A stretch of 27,617 nt of DNA from an uncultured Dorea sp. (GTDB lineage: Bacteria; Bacillota; Clostridia; Lachnospirales; Lachnospiraceae), in the NCBI GenBank assembly GCA_900550865.1, contig URTM01000034.1:1-27617 (forward strand), read 5' to 3'. The first letter of the stretch is position 1; every line of letters begins with the position of its first letter. The notes under the pieces are model-generated. The model ran no database searches, was not told the DNA's origin, and worked only from the letters and a program-made list of their open reading frames with translations. Below, in pieces: positions 7,530 to 15,549 of the stretch. The translations under genes were made by a program, and so were the position numbers.

Positions 7530-8858
7530 ATGAGTAAACCAGTAGTTGCTATTGTGGGAAGACCGAACGTAGGAAAGTCAACCCTTTTTAATGTACTGGC
7601 GGGAGAGATGATTTCAATCGTCAAAGATACGCCCGGAGTAACAAGAGACCGTATCTATGCAGATGTCACATGGCTGGACAAAGAATTTACGATGATCGAT
7701 ACCGGTGGTATTGAACCGGAGAGCAAAGACATTATTCTTTCACAGATGAGAGAGCAGGCGCAGATCGCCATCGATACCGCAGACGTGATCATTTTTATCA
7801 CAGATGTAAGACAGGGACTTGTGGATGCAGATTCCAAAGTTGCGGACATGCTCCGTAGATCCGGAAAACCGGTTGTTCTGGCGGTAAATAAAGTAGACAG
7901 CTTTGAGAAGTTCATGCCGGATGTATATGAATTCTACAATCTGGGAATCGGAGATCCGGTACCGGTATCTGCAGCTTCCAGACTGGGAATCGGCGACATG
8001 TTAGATGCTGTGATCGCACATTTCCCGGAACACGAAGCAGAGGAAAAAGAAGATGAACGTCCGAGAGTAGCGATCGTAGGAAAGCCAAATGTAGGAAAAT
8101 CTTCGATCATCAATAAGCTGACCGGAAAACAGCGTGTGATCGTATCGGATGTGGCAGGAACAACCAGAGATGCCATCGATACCAATGTAAAATATAATGG
8201 GAAAGATTATGTGTTCATTGATACAGCCGGACTCAGACGTAAGAGCAAGATCAAAGAAGAACTGGAACGCTACAGCATTATCCGTACAGTAACGGCTGTA
8301 GAACGTGCGGATGTCGTTCTGGTGGTGATCGATGCGACGGAAGGTGTAACAGAGCAGGATGCCAAGATCGCAGGTATCGCACATGAAAGAGGAAAAGGTA
8401 TCATTATCGTTGTAAATAAATGGGATGCCATTGAAAAGAATGACAAGACAATGAAAGAGTACGAGAACAACGTACGTCGTGTGCTTTCTTTCATGCCATA
8501 TGCAGAGATCATGTATGTATCTGCTGAGACAGGGCAGCGTTTGAATAAATTATACGATATGATCGACATGGTTATCGAGAACCAGACACTGCGTGTTGCA
8601 ACCGGTGTCCTGAATGAGATCATGACAGAAGCTGTTGCAATGCAGCAGCCGCCTTCAGACAAAGGAAAGAGACTGAAACTGTATTACATTACACAGGTAG
8701 CGGTAAAACCGCCATCATTTGTAATCTTTGTGAATAATAAAGAACTGATGCACTTTTCTTATACCAGATATCTGGAGAATAAGATCCGGGAGGCCTTTGG
8801 ATTCCGTGGTACTGCTTTGAAATTCTTCATCAGGGAAAGAAAGGAAAAGGATCAGTAA
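7530..8858 (+). CDS. der: Ribosome assembly GTPase Der (EngA)
   Basis: Der is an essential GTPase with two tandem G domains that helps mature the 50S ribosomal subunit. First G domain: GRPNVGKS (10-17), the TPGVTRDR switch, DTGG (57-60) and NKVD (120-123). Second: GKPNVGKS (184-191), AGTTRDAID, DTAG (231-234) and NKWD (296-299). A KH-like domain (about 355-442) ends in a basic tail, FIRERKEKDQ. The 442-residue length is typical. GAGGAGAG precedes the ATG. plsY starts 2 bases after the stop and gpsA follows, the common Firmicute order, so this is probably the first gene of a der-plsY-gpsA operon. Confidence 0.97.
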   Translation: MSKPVVAIVGRPNVGKSTLFNVLAGEMISIVKDTPGVTRDRIYADVTWLDKEFTMIDTGGIEPESKDIILSQMREQAQIAIDTADVIIFITDVRQGLVDADSKVADMLRRSGKPVVLAVNKVDSFEKFMPDVYEFYNLGIGDPVPVSAASRLGIGDMLDAVIAHFPEHEAEEKEDERPRVAIVGKPNVGKSSIINKLTGKQRVIVSDVAGTTRDAIDTNVKYNGKDYVFIDTAGLRRKSKIKEELERYSIIRTVTAVERADVVLVVIDATEGVTEQDAKIAGIAHERGKGIIIVVNKWDAIEKNDKTMKEYENNVRRVLSFMPYAEIMYVSAETGQRLNKLYDMIDMVIENQTLRVATGVLNEIMTEAVAMQQPPSDKGKRLKLYYITQVAVKPPSFVIFVNNKELMHFSYTRYLENKIREAFGFRGTALKFFIRERKEKDQ

Positions 8859-8860
8859 TC

Positions 8861-9514
8861 ATGGAACGGTTGATATGTGTACTTGTTGGATATGTGTTTG
8901 GTCTGATCCAGACCGGATATATATACGGGAAAAAGAATGGCGTTGACCTTAGGAAAAAAGGAAGCGGGAATGCAGGAACAACGAATGCACTTCGTACCAT
9001 GGGCTGGAAAGCAGGAGCGGTTACACTGCTTGGAGACTGCTTTAAATGCGTAGCAGCAGTGGTTGTCGTACATCTGATTTATGGAAAGACACATACAGAT
9101 ATGATGCCGTTACTTTCCATGTATGCCGGAATGGGAGCGGTCCTGGGACATAATTATCCATTTTATCTGAAGTTCAAAGGCGGCAAAGGAATTGCGGCGA
9201 CGGCAGGTCTGATCATCAGTACCACCAATATATGGATCGTACTGATCTGTCTTGCAGCATTTATTGCAATCGTTGCAGCAACAAGGTATGTATCCCTCGG
9301 GTCTATGGCTGTTGTCACGATCTATCTGATCAGTGTGATCGTCTATGGGCAGCACGGAGGATTTGGTGTGGAGAATGTATCTTATCTGCATGAGATGTAT
9401 GGCGTGGCAGCATTTCTGATGGTACTGGCATTCTGGAGACACAGAGCGAATATTAAGAGACTTTTAAGCGGCACAGAGAATAAGATTAGTGTCGGTGGAA
9501 AAGACAAAAAATAG
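8861..9514 (+). CDS. plsY: Acyl-phosphate:glycerol-3-phosphate acyltransferase PlsY
   Basis: PlsY is an integral membrane enzyme that moves an acyl group from acyl-phosphate to glycerol 3-phosphate, the first step of phospholipid synthesis. The 217 residues contain the family motifs GSGNAGTTN (34-42, usually GSGNxGATN) and GHNYPFYLKFKGGKG (96-110), with several hydrophobic membrane segments (about 3-22, 52-74, 86-99, 115-140, 145-163 and 184-202). Its start lies 2 bases past the der stop, with GGAAAAGGA in the end of der. The next gene, gpsA, makes its substrate glycerol 3-phosphate, so the pair forms a functional unit. Confidence 0.95.
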   Translation: MERLICVLVGYVFGLIQTGYIYGKKNGVDLRKKGSGNAGTTNALRTMGWKAGAVTLLGDCFKCVAAVVVVHLIYGKTHTDMMPLLSMYAGMGAVLGHNYPFYLKFKGGKGIAATAGLIISTTNIWIVLICLAAFIAIVAATRYVSLGSMAVVTIYLISVIVYGQHGGFGVENVSYLHEMYGVAAFLMVLAFWRHRANIKRLLSGTENKISVGGKDKK

Positions 9515-9550
9515 TCAGAGATGACGGATAAATAGAAAGGACAGGCTCTT

Positions 9551-10561
9551 ATGGCAAATGTAAGTGTGATCGGAGCCGGAAGCTGGGGAACAGCACTGGC
9601 ACTGCTTTTATGTAAAAATGGACATGATGTGACGGTATGGTCATATCAGGAAGAAGAAGTCCGCATGCTGAGTGAAAAAAGAGAGCATGTAAGCAAACTT
9701 CCGGGCGTCAGGATCCCGGATGAGATATTCTTTACTGCAGATATCAAAGAAGCAGTAGAGGAAAAAGATGTGGTAGTACTTGCGGTACCATCGATCCATG
9801 TGAGAAATACAGCAAGAATGATCAGTCCGTATGCGAAGGAAGGACAGAAATTCGTGGATGTGGCAAAGGGAATTGAGGAAGATACCCTGATGACATTGTC
9901 CCAGCAGATCGAAGAAGAGATGCCACAGGCAGATGTGGCTGTTCTTTCCGGACCAAGCCATGCGGAGGAGGTTGGAAGAGGGCTTCCGACAACGGTCTGC
10001 ATCGGAGCGCATACAGAAGAAACTGCAAAGTATTTACAGAGTCTTTTTATGAGCGAAGTATTTCGTGTATATATCAGTCCCGATATGCTGGGGATTGAGC
10101 TTGGTGGCTCTCTGAAAAATGTGATCGCGCTGGCAGCAGGTATTGCAGATGGTATGGGCTATGGAGACAATACCAAAGCTGCCCTGATTACCCGTGGGAT
10201 TGCAGAGATTTCCAGACTAGGAGTGAAGATGGGCGGTGCTGCCGAGACATTTGGCGGACTTGCAGGGATCGGAGACCTGATTGTTACATGTGCCAGTGTG
10301 CACAGCCGTAACCGTAAAGCAGGATACCTGATGGGACAGGGAAAGAGCATGAAAGAAGCTATGGACGAAGTCAAGATGGTAGTAGAAGGTGTATATTCGG
10401 CAAAGGCGGCTGCAAAGCTTGGAAAGAAATACAGTGTATCACTTCCGATCATTGAAGAGGTAAATAAAGTTTTGTTTGAGGACAAGAGTCCGAAAGAAGC
10501 GGTGAATGAACTGATGTTAAGAGTCGGTAAGGCAGAGCATACGGCTCTTCCGTGGAACTAA
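9551..10561 (+). CDS. gpsA: Glycerol-3-phosphate dehydrogenase [NAD(P)+]
   Basis: GpsA reduces dihydroxyacetone phosphate to sn-glycerol 3-phosphate, the backbone used by PlsY. The 336 residues show the N-terminal Rossmann motif VIGAGSWGTALA (6-17), the conserved AKGIE and LSGPSHAEEV stretches, the catalytic lysine in GGSLKNVIALAAGI, and the C-terminal GLAGIGDLIVTC followed by HSRNRKAG. AGAAAGGACAGGCTCTT precedes the ATG. It is the last gene of the der operon, followed within 10 bases by a terminator, which separates it from spoIVA, although the physical gene order is the conserved one. Confidence 0.97.
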   Translation: MANVSVIGAGSWGTALALLLCKNGHDVTVWSYQEEEVRMLSEKREHVSKLPGVRIPDEIFFTADIKEAVEEKDVVVLAVPSIHVRNTARMISPYAKEGQKFVDVAKGIEEDTLMTLSQQIEEEMPQADVAVLSGPSHAEEVGRGLPTTVCIGAHTEETAKYLQSLFMSEVFRVYISPDMLGIELGGSLKNVIALAAGIADGMGYGDNTKAALITRGIAEISRLGVKMGGAAETFGGLAGIGDLIVTCASVHSRNRKAGYLMGQGKSMKEAMDEVKMVVEGVYSAKAAAKLGKKYSVSLPIIEEVNKVLFEDKSPKEAVNELMLRVGKAEHTALPWN

Positions 10562-10570
10562 TAAAAATAA

Positions 10571-10625
10571 AAAATAACAGATGCAGAAAATACAGGTGCT
10601 GAATTTCCACATCTGTTATTTTTTT
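10571..10625 (+). terminator. Intrinsic terminator after gpsA
   Basis: AAAATAACAGATG (10571-10583) pairs with CATCTGTTATTTT (10610-10622) around a long loop of 26 bases, followed by a T run. It closes the der-plsY-gpsA operon and insulates the sporulation gene spoIVA. Confidence 0.8.
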
Positions 10626-10675
10626 GCTTTTCCCCGCATATATTCTAACAGCATAGCAGGAAGGAGCGGGAAACA

Positions 10676-12148
10676 TTGCATACAGAACAATTATATAAAG
10701 ATATAAAAGCAAGGACGAACGGAGAGATCTACATTGGAGTAGTGGGACCGGTAAGAACTGGAAAATCTACATTTATCAAGCGTTTTATGGATGTTATGGT
10801 GCTGCCGCGAATGGAAGATGTACATAAAAAAGAACGGACAAGAGACGAACTTCCACAATCGGCAGCTGGAAAAACGATCATGACAACGGAACCGAAATTT
10901 GTACCAAAAGATGCAGCGAAAATCCGTCTCGGGCAGGATATAGAAGTAAAGATCCGCCTGATCGACTGCGTCGGATATATGGTAGACGGAGCTTTCGGAC
11001 ATGAAGAAAACGGCCGGGAGCGTATGGTCAGGACACCGTGGTACCAGGAAGAAATACCATTTACGAAGGCAGCAGTGATCGGAACACAGAAGGTCATCCA
11101 TGAACATGCAACCATCGGAATTGTCGTGACAACGGACGGAACGATCACAGATATTCCATTGAAGAACTATGAGGATGCAGAAAAGAGGACGATCACAGAA
11201 CTTCAGAACATTCATAAGCCATTCATTATACTGGTCAATTCGAAAAAGCCGCACAGTCAGGAAGCAAAGGAAAAAGCAAAGCATCTGGAAGAAAACTATA
11301 AAGTGCCGGCAACGGCTGTGAACTGTGAACAGTTGAAAGAAGAAGACATCTATCAGATTCTGGAAAATGTGCTGTATGAATTTCCAATATCGGAAATACA
11401 GTTTTACATACCGAAATGGGTGGAAATGCTGCCTGCCACACATGTGATCAAACAGGATCTTATGGAACATATTCATAAGATCCTGCAGGAGATGGAAGAA
11501 ATCAGAGATGCCGCAACAGAGATTTCGAAACCGGAAAGTGTATATATAAAAGAAATCTATGTGGAGCAGATACAGATGGATACAGGCTGCGTGATAATAC
11601 AGATCCATATGCATGAAAAATATTATTATGAGGTGTTAAGTGAGCTGACGGGAACGCAGATCACCGGACAATATGATCTGATCCGGACAATGCAGGAGCT
11701 GGCAGGATTAAAAAGCGAATATGAGAATGTCAGGGATGCATTTGCGTCAGTCCGCATGAAGGGATACGGAGTAGTAAGTCCGAAAAAAGAAGAAATCATA
11801 CTGGATGACCCGGAGATGATCCGGCAGGGCAATAAATATGGGGTAAAGATTCATTCGCAGGCGCCGTCCATTCACTTGATCCGTGCCAATATAGAGACGG
11901 AGATAGCCCCGATTGTTGGAAATGAGCAGCAGGCGAAGGATCTGATCCATTACATCGAAGAAGAAAAGAGACAGGAAGGGGGAATCTGGAAAACCAGTAT
12001 ATTTGGAAAGACAGTGGAAGAACTGGTTATGGACGGTCTGAAAAACAAGATGGCGGTCATCAATGAAGAAAGTCAGGAAAAACTTCAGGACAGCATGCAG
12101 AAGATTGTAAATGACAGTAACGGCGGAATGGTATGTATTATCATTTAG
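10676..12148 (+). CDS. spoIVA: Stage IV sporulation protein A (spore coat basement-layer ATPase)
   Basis: SpoIVA is a cytoskeletal ATPase that polymerises on the forespore surface, forming the base on which the spore coat assembles. The 490 residues match the usual length of about 492. The Walker A motif is GPVRTGKS (24-31), followed by TFIKRFMD, the stretch PQSAAGKTIMTTEPKF, and LIDCVGYMVDGAFGHEENG in the switch region. The C terminus NGGMVCIII fits the membrane-proximal tail. The start is TTG at 10676, supported by AAGGAGCGGG 6-15 bases upstream and by family alignment (E-I-Y-I-G-V-V at residue 17). The 50 bases between the gpsA terminator and the start must hold its promoter, expected to be sigma-E dependent, but I cannot see a convincing sigma-E match. 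The gene implies an endospore former. Confidence 0.96.
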   Translation: MHTEQLYKDIKARTNGEIYIGVVGPVRTGKSTFIKRFMDVMVLPRMEDVHKKERTRDELPQSAAGKTIMTTEPKFVPKDAAKIRLGQDIEVKIRLIDCVGYMVDGAFGHEENGRERMVRTPWYQEEIPFTKAAVIGTQKVIHEHATIGIVVTTDGTITDIPLKNYEDAEKRTITELQNIHKPFIILVNSKKPHSQEAKEKAKHLEENYKVPATAVNCEQLKEEDIYQILENVLYEFPISEIQFYIPKWVEMLPATHVIKQDLMEHIHKILQEMEEIRDAATEISKPESVYIKEIYVEQIQMDTGCVIIQIHMHEKYYYEVLSELTGTQITGQYDLIRTMQELAGLKSEYENVRDAFASVRMKGYGVVSPKKEEIILDDPEMIRQGNKYGVKIHSQAPSIHLIRANIETEIAPIVGNEQQAKDLIHYIEEEKRQEGGIWKTSIFGKTVEELVMDGLKNKMAVINEESQEKLQDSMQKIVNDSNGGMVCIII

Positions 12149-12186
12149 AAATTCGGCAGAATTTGTATAAATATACGAAAAAAGAC

Positions 12187-12216
12187 TTGAAATCTGGAAT
12201 AGACTGTGCCTATAAT
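12187..12216 (+). promoter_or_regulatory. Sigma-A promoter upstream of the alcohol dehydrogenase leader
   Basis: TTGAAA (12187-12192) and a perfect TATAAT (12211-12216) are 18 bases apart. Just upstream, GTATA-AA-TATAC (12165-12176) is a small palindrome that could be an operator. Transcription would start near 12223 and meet the hairpin at 12237 almost at once. Confidence 0.65.
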
Positions 12217-12236
12217 ATGTACTAGAAATTGGTAAA

Positions 12237-12271
12237 GGGGCCATACTCATTAGGGTGTGGTCTCTTTTTTT
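12237..12271 (+). terminator. Terminator-like hairpin in the alcohol dehydrogenase leader
   Basis: GGGGCCATAC (12237-12246) pairs over 10 positions, with three G-T wobbles, with GTGTGGTCTC (12255-12264), and seven T's follow. It can end spoIVA transcripts. Because it lies downstream of the promoter at 12187-12216, it would also act on transcripts heading for the dehydrogenase, which suggests attenuation. Confidence 0.75.
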
Positions 12272-12281
12272 ACCTTATCTG

Positions 12282-12316
12282 AGGATACAGGAAATCCGGA
12301 TATGGCGGATATCCTG
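12282..12316 (+). other. Overlapping inverted repeats in the leader before the alcohol dehydrogenase
   Basis: AGGATA (12282-12287) can pair with TATCCT (12310-12315), CAGGA (12288-12292) with TCCTG (12312-12316), and GGATAT (12298-12303) with ATATCC (12309-12314). These pairings exclude one another because they use the same right arm. They sit 20-65 bases before the start codon. Regulation by alternative folding is an inference. Confidence 0.4.
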
Positions 12317-12346
12317 CAAATAATAAAAAATCTGGAGGATGAAAAA

Positions 12347-13495
12347 ATGAAAGATTACACATTCAAAGTACCACAGGACATCGTATTTGGCGTTGGATCA
12401 TTAAAAAGACTGCCGGAACTCCTGGAAAAAAGCGGTTCAAAAAAGATGATGGTTGTATCTGACCGCGGCCTGGAAAAATTAGGTGTTGTACAGAAAGTAC
12501 TGGATATCGTAGAAGCAGAAGGAATCGAGACGGTAAGTTTCCTGGATATTCTTCCAAACCCAACAGTAGACATGGTAGATGCGGCAACAAAGGTATATAA
12601 AGAATCTGGAGCAACCAGCATCGTGGCACTCGGAGGAGGAAGCCCGATGGATGTAGCCAAAGCTGTTGGTGTTCTTGCAAGATACGGCGGTTCCATTACA
12701 GAATATGAGGGAGCACATCTGGTCCCTGGGCCAATTGAGCCGATTATTGCAATTCCGACAACAGCCGGTACAGGAAGTGAAGTAACAGCATTCTCTGTTA
12801 TCACAGATACATCCAGAAATTATAAACTGACGGTGTTCAGTTATGAATTATTGCCAAAATATGCGTTGTTAGACCCGGAAATGATCATGTCTGTACCTCC
12901 GATGGTAGCAGCATCCTGCGGAATCGATGCGCTGATTCATGCGTGGGAAGCTTATACATCACTTGGTGCTTCTCCGTTCTCTGATGCAATGGCAGAAAAA
13001 GCAATGGAACTGATCGGAGGAAATATCCGCCGGTTCGTAGCCAACAGAAAAGATGAAGAGGCTGCTTGCGCGATGATGTCAGGAAGTATGTTCGCAGGAA
13101 TTGCATTTGCATGGGCAAGACTTGGTAATGTACATGCCATGTCACATCCGGTCAGCGCATTCTTTGGTGTACAGCATGGTGTTGCTAACTCTATCCTGCT
13201 TCCGGTGATCGTAGAATATAATGCTCTGGCAGATCACGGACGCTATGAAAAGATCTACAATTACATCAGTGAAGACAAAGAGCCGGTAAAAGATTTCAAA
13301 CCAGAGATGCTGGTAGCAGAGATCAAGAAACTGAATGCTTCTCTTGGTATTCCAAAGACACTGTCAGAAGTTGGCGTAACAGAAGATAAGATCCCTCAGA
13401 TGGCAGCAGATGCGATGAAGAGCGGCAATATTGCGGCAAACCCGCGTCAGACGACATTGAAAGATGTAGAAATGCTGTATCGAAAAGCACTGTAG
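12347..13495 (+). CDS. Iron-containing alcohol dehydrogenase
   Basis: This is a 382-residue member of the Fe-dependent (group III) alcohol dehydrogenase family, which reduces aldehydes or oxidises alcohols with NAD(P)H. The nucleotide-binding GGGSPMDVAKA and PTTAGTGSEVT are clear. The metal ligands are expected in GIDALIHAWEAY (Asp and His), in NVHAMSHPVSAFF and in VQHGVANSILLP. The ATG at 12347 is preferred over upstream in-frame starts because GGAGG (12334-12338) lies 8 bases before it and family alignment starts with FKVPQDIVFGVGS. Upstream are a promoter, a terminator-like hairpin and other inverted repeats, so expression may be controlled by attenuation. It stands alone, ending at a strong terminator. 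Substrate could be 1,3-propanediol, butanol, ethanol or lactaldehyde; the sequence does not decide. Confidence 0.93.
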   Translation: MKDYTFKVPQDIVFGVGSLKRLPELLEKSGSKKMMVVSDRGLEKLGVVQKVLDIVEAEGIETVSFLDILPNPTVDMVDAATKVYKESGATSIVALGGGSPMDVAKAVGVLARYGGSITEYEGAHLVPGPIEPIIAIPTTAGTGSEVTAFSVITDTSRNYKLTVFSYELLPKYALLDPEMIMSVPPMVAASCGIDALIHAWEAYTSLGASPFSDAMAEKAMELIGGNIRRFVANRKDEEAACAMMSGSMFAGIAFAWARLGNVHAMSHPVSAFFGVQHGVANSILLPVIVEYNALADHGRYEKIYNYISEDKEPVKDFKPEMLVAEIKKLNASLGIPKTLSEVGVTEDKIPQMAADAMKSGNIAANPRQTTLKDVEMLYRKAL

Positions 13496-13562
13496 ATATT
13501 AGATTGAAATTTGCAGCAGATTCTGCCGGGCTGTAAACTTTGCAGATAAGAAATGGTAATAG

Positions 13563-13618
13563 AAAAAGATTCACATTCCGTCCGGAATCCGGGAAAGGGA
13601 CGATGTGAATCTTTTTTT
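13563..13618 (+). terminator. Strong intrinsic terminator after the alcohol dehydrogenase
   Basis: AAAAGATTCACAT (13564-13576) pairs perfectly with ATGTGAATCTTTT (13603-13615). An inner CGTCC/GGACG helix is separated by a two-base TC bulge, and eight T's follow the stem base. Confidence 0.88.
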
Positions 13619-13691
13619 TGTTAAGATATGTATGAAAACAGAAGATGACAGATTTCCGGTATTTCCAGATAGCGGAAATAAACTTATAAGA

Positions 13692-13720
13692 TTGCATTAT
13701 TATGATAAAAGAGTTAAAAT
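13692..13720 (+). promoter_or_regulatory. Sigma-A promoter for the MoaB-like gene
   Basis: TTGCAT (13692-13697) and TAAAAT (13715-13720) are 17 bases apart, in the AT-rich gap after the terminator. It would drive the MoaB-like gene and the MBL-fold gene as one transcript. Confidence 0.5.
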
Positions 13721-13763
13721 ATAAAGGTATATGACTATCACAGATAAATGTTGGAGGTACGAT

Positions 13764-14234
13764 ATGAAAGTAGCAATTATTACAGCAAATACAGATATAT
13801 ACAAAGGTACAAAAGAAAATGAAAGCGGAGAAGCAGTAAAGCTTGTAACGGAAGAAGCCGGACTGGAAGTTGTGTTTATGAGAGCACTTCCGCTGGACAG
13901 AGAAGTACTGTCAGCAATTATGAAACGTATGGCAGATGGAAAAGCAGCAGATCTGATCCTTACCACAGGCGGAGCGGGATGTAATCCGGATGACTGTACA
14001 CCGGAAGCAACGATGGATATTGTAGAAAGACCGGTTCCGGGAATTCCGGAAGCAATGCGTGCGCATACAATGAAGCTTACAAGACGCAGTATGCTGAACA
14101 GAAGTGTGGCAGGAATCTGCGGTGAGACTCTGATCGTCAATCTCCCGGGAAAAGCACAGGCAGTGAAAGAAAGCTTAAGATATTTACTTCCGGAGCTGGT
14201 ACATGCCGTTAAAGTCATTAAGGGAGAAGCATAA
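13764..14234 (+). CDS. MoaB/MogA-family molybdopterin-binding protein
   Basis: Members of this family bind molybdopterin and adenylylate it (MogA, MoaB) on the way to molybdenum or tungsten cofactor. The 156 residues show TTGGAGCNPDDCTPEAT (68-84; the family usually has TTGGTGxxxRDxTPEA), GIPEAMR (93-99) and SVAGICGETLIVNLPG. The ATG at 13764 is chosen over an upstream in-frame start because GGAGG (13753-13757) lies 6 bases before it and the family begins with a short strand like MKVAIITAN. No other cofactor genes lie nearby, so its pathway link rests on family membership. In several motif positions it departs from classic MogA (C73, N74, and D77 within DDCTPE), so it may be a specialised paralogue. 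It is followed 3 bases later by an MBL-fold gene. Confidence 0.88.
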   Translation: MKVAIITANTDIYKGTKENESGEAVKLVTEEAGLEVVFMRALPLDREVLSAIMKRMADGKAADLILTTGGAGCNPDDCTPEATMDIVERPVPGIPEAMRAHTMKLTRRSMLNRSVAGICGETLIVNLPGKAQAVKESLRYLLPELVHAVKVIKGEA

Positions 14235-14237
14235 GAG

Positions 14238-14927
14238 ATGAAGGTGACGTACCTGGAACACAGTGGATTCGCTGTAGAATGTAAAGACGATGTGTTTATT
14301 TTCGACTGGTACAGAGGCAGACTTCCAGAATTTGATCTAAAGAAAAAGATCTATGTATTCGCAAGCCATTCGCATTATGATCATTTTAATAAAAAGATCT
14401 TTGAATGGACGGAACGTTATCCGGATATCCGGTATATTCTGTCGGCTGATATTACCAGTGATGAACAGCCGGAACAGACCACGTATGTAACAGCAAACAA
14501 GGAATATCATTTTGATGACATAAAGGTGCAGACGCTTCATTCCACAGATGAAGGTGTTGCGTTTGTCGTGTATGTGGAAGACAAGGTGATCTATCATGCG
14601 GGTGACCTGAACTGGTGGTACTGGGAAGAGGAAAGCGAACTCTATAATGAACAGATGCGGAAGGACTATCAGCGGGAGATCGACAAGCTGAAAGATATTG
14701 CAATTGATGTGGCTTTTGTTCCGCTGGATCCGAGACAGGAAGACCAGTATGCCTGGGGAATGGATTATTTTATGAAGCATACCAGTACGAAATATGTATT
14801 TCCGATGCATATGTGGGAGCATTACGAGGTTTATGACCGCCTGATGAAGAATCCAGAGGCAGTGTCATACAAAGACCGGGTGATGCAGGTAAGAAAACCG
14901 GGACAGGTATTTGAAGTAGAAATTTAA
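14238..14927 (+). CDS. MBL-fold metal-dependent hydrolase
   Basis: The 229 residues belong to the metallo-beta-lactamase fold. The metal-binding HSHYDH motif (H44, H46, D48, H49) is intact. Other likely ligands are H101 in TLHSTDEG, D123 in YHAGDLNWWYW, and a late His in FPMHMWEH. The layout resembles UlaG-like or YycJ-like small hydrolases that act on phosphodiester, lactone or nucleotide substrates, but I cannot name the substrate. The start is 3 bases after the MoaB-like stop, with AAGGGAGAAG spanning the end of that gene, so the two are cotranscribed. A role in cofactor metabolism is only a neighbourhood guess. Confidence 0.85.
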   Translation: MKVTYLEHSGFAVECKDDVFIFDWYRGRLPEFDLKKKIYVFASHSHYDHFNKKIFEWTERYPDIRYILSADITSDEQPEQTTYVTANKEYHFDDIKVQTLHSTDEGVAFVVYVEDKVIYHAGDLNWWYWEEESELYNEQMRKDYQREIDKLKDIAIDVAFVPLDPRQEDQYAWGMDYFMKHTSTKYVFPMHMWEHYEVYDRLMKNPEAVSYKDRVMQVRKPGQVFEVEI

Positions 14928-14963
14928 AATAGAAATCGGAATGAAAATTTGAATAAAAAAGAT

Positions 14964-14992
14964 TTGTTATTTCGATGAAACAGTGCTATAAT
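14964..14992 (+). promoter_or_regulatory. Strong promoter of rnpB
   Basis: TTGTTA (14964-14969), 17 bases, TATAAT (14987-14992), with TGC directly before the -10 (extended -10). The predicted start near 15000 lies about 14 bases ahead of the P1 helix of the RNA. Confidence 0.8.
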
Positions 14993-15013
14993 AATAAACG
15001 CTTTTGAAAAATG

Positions 15014-15361
15014 CAAGTAAGACAGATGATCGCAGCTGCAATTGCCGAAAGGCAGCAGGTGAGGAAAGTCCGGGCTTCACAGGGCAGGATGCCGGATAAC
15101 GTCCGGTGGAGGCGACTCCAAGGATAGTGCAACAGAAATGTACCGCCAGGATCTGATCCTGGTAAGGTTGGAAGGGCAGTGTAAGAGACTACCGCCCTGC
15201 TGGTAACAGCAGGGGCATATGTAAACCCCATCCGAAGCAAGACCGGATAAAGACGATGTGGCGGCCCGTCACGTCTTAGGTAGGTCGCTTGAACCCGTTG
15301 GCAACGGCGGGTCTAGATAGATGATCATCCAACGACATAACCCGGCTTATCGTCTTGCTTG
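15014..15361 (+). ncRNA. rnpB: RNase P RNA, bacterial type A
   Basis: This is the catalytic RNA of RNase P, which removes 5' leaders from tRNA precursors. The conserved core GAGGAAAGTCCGGGCT begins near 15060, followed by CAGGGCAGGATGCC, AGTGCAACAGAAATGTACCGCC (15127-15149 region), GTAAACCCCATCCGAAGCAAGACC, TAGGTAGGTCGCTTGAACC, and the 3' ATAACCCGGCTTATCG. The ends are set by helix P1: CAAGTAAGAC (15014-15023) pairs with GTCTTGCTTG (15352-15361), with one wobble. About 348 nucleotides is a normal size. The ancestral type A form rather than the Bacillus type B is typical of many Clostridia. A T-rich stretch follows, and a clear terminator lies 75 bases on. Confidence 0.96.
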
Positions 15362-15435
15362 TATTTTTGTTATTTTATGAGAATGTATCTGCAGGAAATG
15401 TTTTGGATATTTCTTGTGATAAAGGAATAGTACAT

Positions 15436-15480
15436 AAAAAAGAAGAGAACTCCACGAGTTGCGGAGTCCTCTTCTTTTTT
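15436..15480. terminator. Two-way terminator between rnpB and pyrI
   Basis: AAAAAAGAAGAG-A-ACTCC (15436-15453) pairs with GGAGT-C-CTCTTCTTTTTT (15463-15480), with one internal A/C mismatch and a 9-base loop. A's on one side and T's on the other allow termination from both directions, fitting its place between the + strand rnpB and the - strand pyr operon. Confidence 0.88.
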
Positions 15481-15549
15481 ATCGCCGTGCGTCCGGAAAA
15501 AGCTGCAGGCGGCAGGCTATGTAGATCGCCATGCGTTCGAAAGGAAAAT

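Noticed and set aside
10626..10675. Sigma-E promoter for spoIVA
   Set aside because: CATATATT and GCATAGCA are only loosely similar to sigma-E elements and are at the wrong spacing. A promoter is expected here, but I cannot support one.
10691..11614. 307-codon open frame on the minus strand inside spoIVA
   Set aside because: Antisense frame of a firmly identified gene, rich in His, Phe and Cys, with no ribosome-binding site or family resemblance.
12257..12346. Longer start for the alcohol dehydrogenase
   Set aside because: It begins inside the terminator T tract. The ATG at 12347 has GGAGG at the right distance and matches the family N terminus.
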